Origin: Chryseobacterium sp. OV279
Lineage (GTDB): Bacteria > Bacteroidota > Bacteroidia > Flavobacteriales > Weeksellaceae
Assembly (NCBI RefSeq): GCF_900128945.1
Contig: NZ_FQUD01000001.1
Location: forward strand, 1-64,000
Length of the DNA stretch: 64,000 nucleotides
Reading direction: 5' to 3'
Shown here: one piece after another, positions 60,734 through 64,000 of the stretch
How the letters are laid out: each line of letters begins with the position of its first letter
Numbering within the stretch: position 1 is the first letter of the stretch
Position numbers and translations under genes: made by a program
The notes under the pieces: generated by a model
The model's database searches: none
What the model saw: the letters and a program-made list of their open reading frames with translations, nothing else
Told to the model about the DNA's origin: nothing

Positions 60734-61522
60734 TTATTTAATGACTTCCTGAAGATTGGAGGTTTTGAGCCTCTTCTGATAGATCGGAAGATATTTTTCA
60801 ATCGGGACTTTTATCGCTTCAAAATTGCCGGCCAGTACATAGGCTTCTATATTTTCTGAGGTATAGACAAACTGAAGGAAGTTATCGATCAGGTTATCCG
60901 GAATCTTGAATTTGGCAAAATAATCTTTCCCCAGATAATTTTTGATCTGCGACACAGAATTATTCATCCTTTCATAGGCCATATAACGCTGTTTTTTCTT
61001 TCTGTCTCCCGAAAGGATGTCGTAGATGCTTTCCAGACTGAAAGTAAGTCCTCCGTCCCTTAATCCGGCTACAGGAAGTTCAGGAGAAGTTCCGTCACCT
61101 TTTGGTTCAGGCAGGCCAATCACTTTTTTAAGGGCGAGTCCTTTATCTACTTTTCGGATAGAATTGACATCATATCTTAGATTCCCGGTAGGCTTGAAAC
61201 GGTTTAATACAATTTCCTGGATCTCGTAATACGCTATTTTTAATTCTATTAAATTTTTCTGCTGTATCATCTGGGGAGTCAGTTTTACGTCTTTCCTTTC
61301 AGTAACGATGGAGGTAAAACGGATCACATCCCCCGGAACAGCGGGTATGTTATAGGTGCCGTTATAATCGGTAAGTACAGTTTTCTGAGTGTTCAGATTC
61401 GTGACATAAACCTGATTAAGATATAAGATCGAATTATCTCTTAAGAATACCTCTCCGGAGTAGATCTGTGCACTGACTTTTGCTAGAAAAACCAGCATCA
61501 AAAGGGTAATTAGCTTCTTCAT
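60734..61522 (-). CDS. Secreted protein with carboxypeptidase-regulatory-like domain
   Basis: A 262-residue protein with a signal peptide (~1-18, KVSAQ). Residues ~20-95 are a carboxypeptidase-D-regulatory-like beta sandwich: IYSGEVFLRDNSILYLNQVYVTN, TVLTDYNGTYNIPAVPGDVIRFTSI, with IELKIAYYEIQEIVLNRFKPTG following. The C-terminal ~150 residues are helical and basic (IYDILSGDRKKKQRYMAYERM, YFAKFKIPDNLIDNFLQFVY). This layout is common among Bacteroidota proteins of unknown role. Single gene. Confidence 0.85.
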   Translation of the reverse strand: MKKLITLLMLVFLAKVSAQIYSGEVFLRDNSILYLNQVYVTNLNTQKTVLTDYNGTYNIPAVPGDVIRFTSIVTERKDVKLTPQMIQQKNLIELKIAYYEIQEIVLNRFKPTGNLRYDVNSIRKVDKGLALKKVIGLPEPKGDGTSPELPVAGLRDGGLTFSLESIYDILSGDRKKKQRYMAYERMNNSVSQIKNYLGKDYFAKFKIPDNLIDNFLQFVYTSENIEAYVLAGNFEAIKVPIEKYLPIYQKRLKTSNLQEVIK

Positions 61523-61850
61523 ATAATTAGGGCAAAATTACGTAGAAATACAGCAATTTATACCTATTAAGATAGTGATCTCAGGTTAAAGTTATATTAA
61601 ACTTTAACACTAAACTGTTAATGAATGTTATAAACTTATATAAATTAAAACGATAGGGTGAAATTCCAACCAATATCATGAAAATAATTTACCCTGATTC
61701 AGAATAAAAAATCCCCTTTTTACTAATCCAGCAACGAAATTTGAAGATGGAAACGAGTAATTATTGACCCCTGAAAAAGTAATAATCATCCTGCTATTAA
61801 CTTCCATCCCCTTTCTTCCAGCTTCCATCTTTAGTCTCAGTCTCAATCTC
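61523..61850. other. Spacer with an AGATGGAAG-family repeat
   Basis: No gene is supported. The right part (61798-61831) carries TTAACTTCCATCCCC and CAGCTTCCATCTTT, the reverse-complement form of the array at 45551-45600; a single GAAGATGGAAAC is at 61742. The rest is AT-rich. No promoter box was identified. Confidence 0.6.
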
Positions 61851-64000
61851 CTATTTATGCTTTACCAGCAGCCAGCTCGAATATTTTACAATGGTAGAAG
61901 TTCCATACTCGCTCCAGCTGATAAAATACCAATAAGTTGCTGTAGGTACAGGCCTTCCGCCCATTCTTCCGTCCCAGGTGTATCTGTTGTTAGGACTTCC
62001 TCTGAAAATCTCCGCTCCGTAACGGTCGAATATTCTGAATTCCAGATTGGTGTTACTCATGAGGGCAGAATAGTCTATCTGTTCATTATGTCCGTCGCCG
62101 TTTGGAGTGATGGTGTTGATCAGGTTGATGATGGCAAATGGCCTTGTCACTTCTTCACATAATTTAGAATCTCTTACAAAAACTTTATGGGCACCTCTTG
62201 GTACATTGTTGAAGACATTTGAACTTTGCCAGCTTACTCCGTCAAGGGAATATTCATAAGGAGGTGTTCCGCCGCCTGCTCCTACCGTTACTGTCGTTCC
62301 GTTGACTTCGATAGACGTAATCATTGGGGTTGGTGATTCAGTCACATTAACGGTCTGTCTGTACACACAACCATTGAAGGTAAGTTCTACCCAGTAAGTT
62401 CCCACAGTGACATTGGAAATGGATGGCGAAGTGGCTCCCGTACTCCACAGGTATTTTTCAAACCCAGGACCGGCATCTAACGTCGTCGTAGCTTTAGGGC
62501 AAATCACCTTGTCTTTTAAAATGTCAGAAGCCTTCGGGGTCTTAATTGTAATTCTAATGGATCCAACCTCGGGACATACTCCGTTTTTCTCGAATCTGAC
62601 GTAATAGGTTTGGGTTCCTGTAATATTTACCGTTGCTGCTATTGGGCTGGTATTATTCTGAGCATTCGCTAAGGTTGCAAAGAAGGTGTAAGTAACGTTC
62701 GGGTCTATGGTAAACGATGGGATAAACTGGGCGAGATTAACCGCTTTTATTCCGTCCAGATCATCATCACAGACATTGGTAACGGCAGCTGTTGTTATTA
62801 ATGGAATTCTCGCTCCAATACTGAACTGCAAAGGTTTTACCACCACAGCACAGCCATCGGGAGATTCCACTCTGATATAAATGGTTGTTGTGGCCGTATA
62901 ACTCCAGCTGTTAGGAAGAGTATTGGCATTTCCGGCATTCGCATCAGCAAGTGTAGCGTAGTACTTTACAATGGTGAAATAGCCGGGGTTATTCAGAACA
63001 ATACCCGTGATATTGGGAAGTATGACGGTGACTGTTCCATCCAGATTGTCATCACAGAAGATGCCATTGTAATTATTCAGAACGATGGCCAGATTGTATA
63101 AGGTAAGGGTGATCTGGGCAATACTTTTACAACCCATACTGTTTTTCACCACAGCATAGACAATGGTACCATCCGCAGCGGTATAGGTAGTAGGTGCGGT
63201 GATAAGAGCTGCTAAGTTTTCTGTCTGGGCATCTATAAGTGTAGGGTAGTAGGTGATAGCTACCGGCGAATTGTTGGTGACATTTGCAGAGGTAAGATTA
63301 AAGGTTCCCTGTCCATTAATATTACAGGCTTTTAAAGTCACATTCATCACCTGAAGAGATAGAATATTGATCGTAACTGTTACCGTTTCACAATCTGTAA
63401 AAACAGGATCATTTCCACAGAATGTATAGGTGAAGGTATCTGTTCCTGTAGTTCCGGGGGTGGTCACGTTGTAGGTGATGATACCGGTAAGAGGATTTAT
63501 AACCGCTGTTCCCAAAGTAGGAGGAGTTACAATAGCCACTGTTGAGGGTACCGGCGTTTGTGTGGAACTGGTGAAGGCAGGTATTATGGCCTGCGTAGTA
63601 CAGACATTATAGGTTGATGTACTTAATTTTGTACAGTTCAGTACCTTGAATTGTTCGGTGACCAGCGGTGCACAGCTTCCCATCGTTACTGAACAGGTAT
63701 AAAATCCGGATTGTGTAGGGGTAATAGATGCTGCGTTAGCTCCCGGAATAATAGAGCCGTTTACATACCATTGATACGTGTCATAAATGATAGGATCTAC
63801 CGTAAGAACCATACCAGGAACACAGGTTCCTCCTGATCTTAAAATAACAGGCTGAGTGGGAAATCCTGCAAAAAAGCCTCCATATCCCACAGCATCACTC
63901 CCTGCATTGATTCCTGCAGTAATCGCTTTATCGGAAACTACGGTGATGGTTCCCGTTACATTGGGAATCCCATACGTTACCCAGTTGGTGGTTCCAGTCA
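61851..64000 (-). CDS. Large adhesin-like protein with T9SS type B sorting domain (5' part outside the window)
   Basis: The frame is open to the right edge, so at least 716 residues are present and the start lies beyond 64000; a GTG at 63890 is internal. The first visible part (TGTITVVSDKAITAGINAGS, then GYGGFFAGFPTQPVIL) resembles the end of an IgGFc-binding-like N-domain. Next is an Ig-like unit (TYQWYVNGSIIPGANAASIT, SGFYTCSV), then a DTFTYTFCGND domain, three or more repeats with YYPTLIDAQ / YYATLADANAGN / FFATLANAQNN and paired cysteines, a LWSTGATSPSISNVTVGTYWV unit, and the gliding-motility-type C-terminal domain (INTITPNGDGHNEQIDYSAL, FRIFDRYGAEIFRG, YTWDGRMGGRPVPTATYWY). It would be exported by the type IX system and act as a surface adhesin. 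Confidence 0.92.
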   Translation of the reverse strand, partial: TGTTNWVTYGIPNVTGTITVVSDKAITAGINAGSDAVGYGGFFAGFPTQPVILRSGGTCVPGMVLTVDPIIYDTYQWYVNGSIIPGANAASITPTQSGFYTCSVTMGSCAPLVTEQFKVLNCTKLSTSTYNVCTTQAIIPAFTSSTQTPVPSTVAIVTPPTLGTAVINPLTGIITYNVTTPGTTGTDTFTYTFCGNDPVFTDCETVTVTINILSLQVMNVTLKACNINGQGTFNLTSANVTNNSPVAITYYPTLIDAQTENLAALITAPTTYTAADGTIVYAVVKNSMGCKSIAQITLTLYNLAIVLNNYNGIFCDDNLDGTVTVILPNITGIVLNNPGYFTIVKYYATLADANAGNANTLPNSWSYTATTTIYIRVESPDGCAVVVKPLQFSIGARIPLITTAAVTNVCDDDLDGIKAVNLAQFIPSFTIDPNVTYTFFATLANAQNNTSPIAATVNITGTQTYYVRFEKNGVCPEVGSIRITIKTPKASDILKDKVICPKATTTLDAGPGFEKYLWSTGATSPSISNVTVGTYWVELTFNGCVYRQTVNVTESPTPMITSIEVNGTTVTVGAGGGTPPYEYSLDGVSWQSSNVFNNVPRGAHKVFVRDSKLCEEVTRPFAIINLINTITPNGDGHNEQIDYSALMSNTNLEFRIFDRYGAEIFRGSPNNRYTWDGRMGGRPVPTATYWYFISWSEYGTSTIVKYSSWLLVKHK

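Noticed and set aside
63888..63890. GTG as start of the large T9SS adhesin
   Set aside because: The same frame stays open to the window edge and encodes a plausible adhesin segment (VVSDKAITAGINAGS), so this codon is an internal valine.

Overview
The window reads as a chromosomal segment of a Bacteroidota, family Weeksellaceae, most likely Chryseobacterium or a close relative. Evidence: SusC/SusD pairs, type IX secretion (T9SS) C-terminal sorting domains, many signal peptides ending in SQ/AQ, -7 promoter boxes of the form TAnnTTTG, AT-rich spacers, and DUF3667, DUF4252, DUF4407 and KTSC proteins. There is no CRISPR array, tRNA, prophage or insertion sequence. The genus is inferred from style, not from a search.

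Layout. 1-220: the end of an rRNA operon (5S gene and terminator). 262-690: repeat-rich spacer. 695-6021 (minus): five-gene operon with two paralogous pilin-like proteins, a third small secreted protein, a periplasmic chaperone-like protein and a 918-residue outer-membrane protein; it looks like a divergent chaperone-usher fibre system. 6246-24085: an organophosphate-scavenging region. One unit is SusC-SusD-phospholipase C, a second is SusC-SusD-(GDPD-like/alkaline phosphatase fusion), a third is a PI-PLC lipoprotein. All three are preceded by tandem TTAA repeats with an 11-bp period, resembling a Pho box. An Omp85-type protein and a short-chain dehydrogenase sit between the first two units. 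24229-28492 (minus): beta-helix lipoprotein, MazG-like pyrophosphohydrolase, aroA and two small secreted proteins. 28673-30416: L31 type B and a GlmU-like protein. 30802-33825: ECF sigma operon with two DUF4252 proteins. 34071-35531: guaB. 35594-37178: KTSC protein, T9SS protein and secreted tail-collar protein.

37311-40258 (minus): a DUF4407 membrane protein followed by an AAA+ ATPase fused to an M41 (FtsH-type) protease domain. 40483-45550: two secreted metallopeptidases (M43, M64) either side of ruvC and a ~460-bp nested palindrome. 45688-51094: 2H phosphoesterase, PadR with two sister four-TM proteins, serine hydrolase, Dph6-like ATPase and a membrane protein. 51178-54525: fused acyl-CoA mutase (icmF). 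54711-56140: two membrane proteins. 56491-58308: rplM-rpsI-rpsB, without tsf. 58460-61522: trmB, a pair of related small proteins and a regulatory-domain protein. 61851-64000: 3' part of a large T9SS adhesin that runs off the window.

The points I rate most worth following are the putative phosphate-responsive arrays with fixed spacing, the pilus-like operon, the DUF4407/AAA-M41 pair, and a structured intergenic repeat whose two copies show compensatory base changes. Several apparent starts upstream of the chosen ones are TTG codons that overlap promoters or lie before the signal peptide; I moved those starts to the internal ATG.
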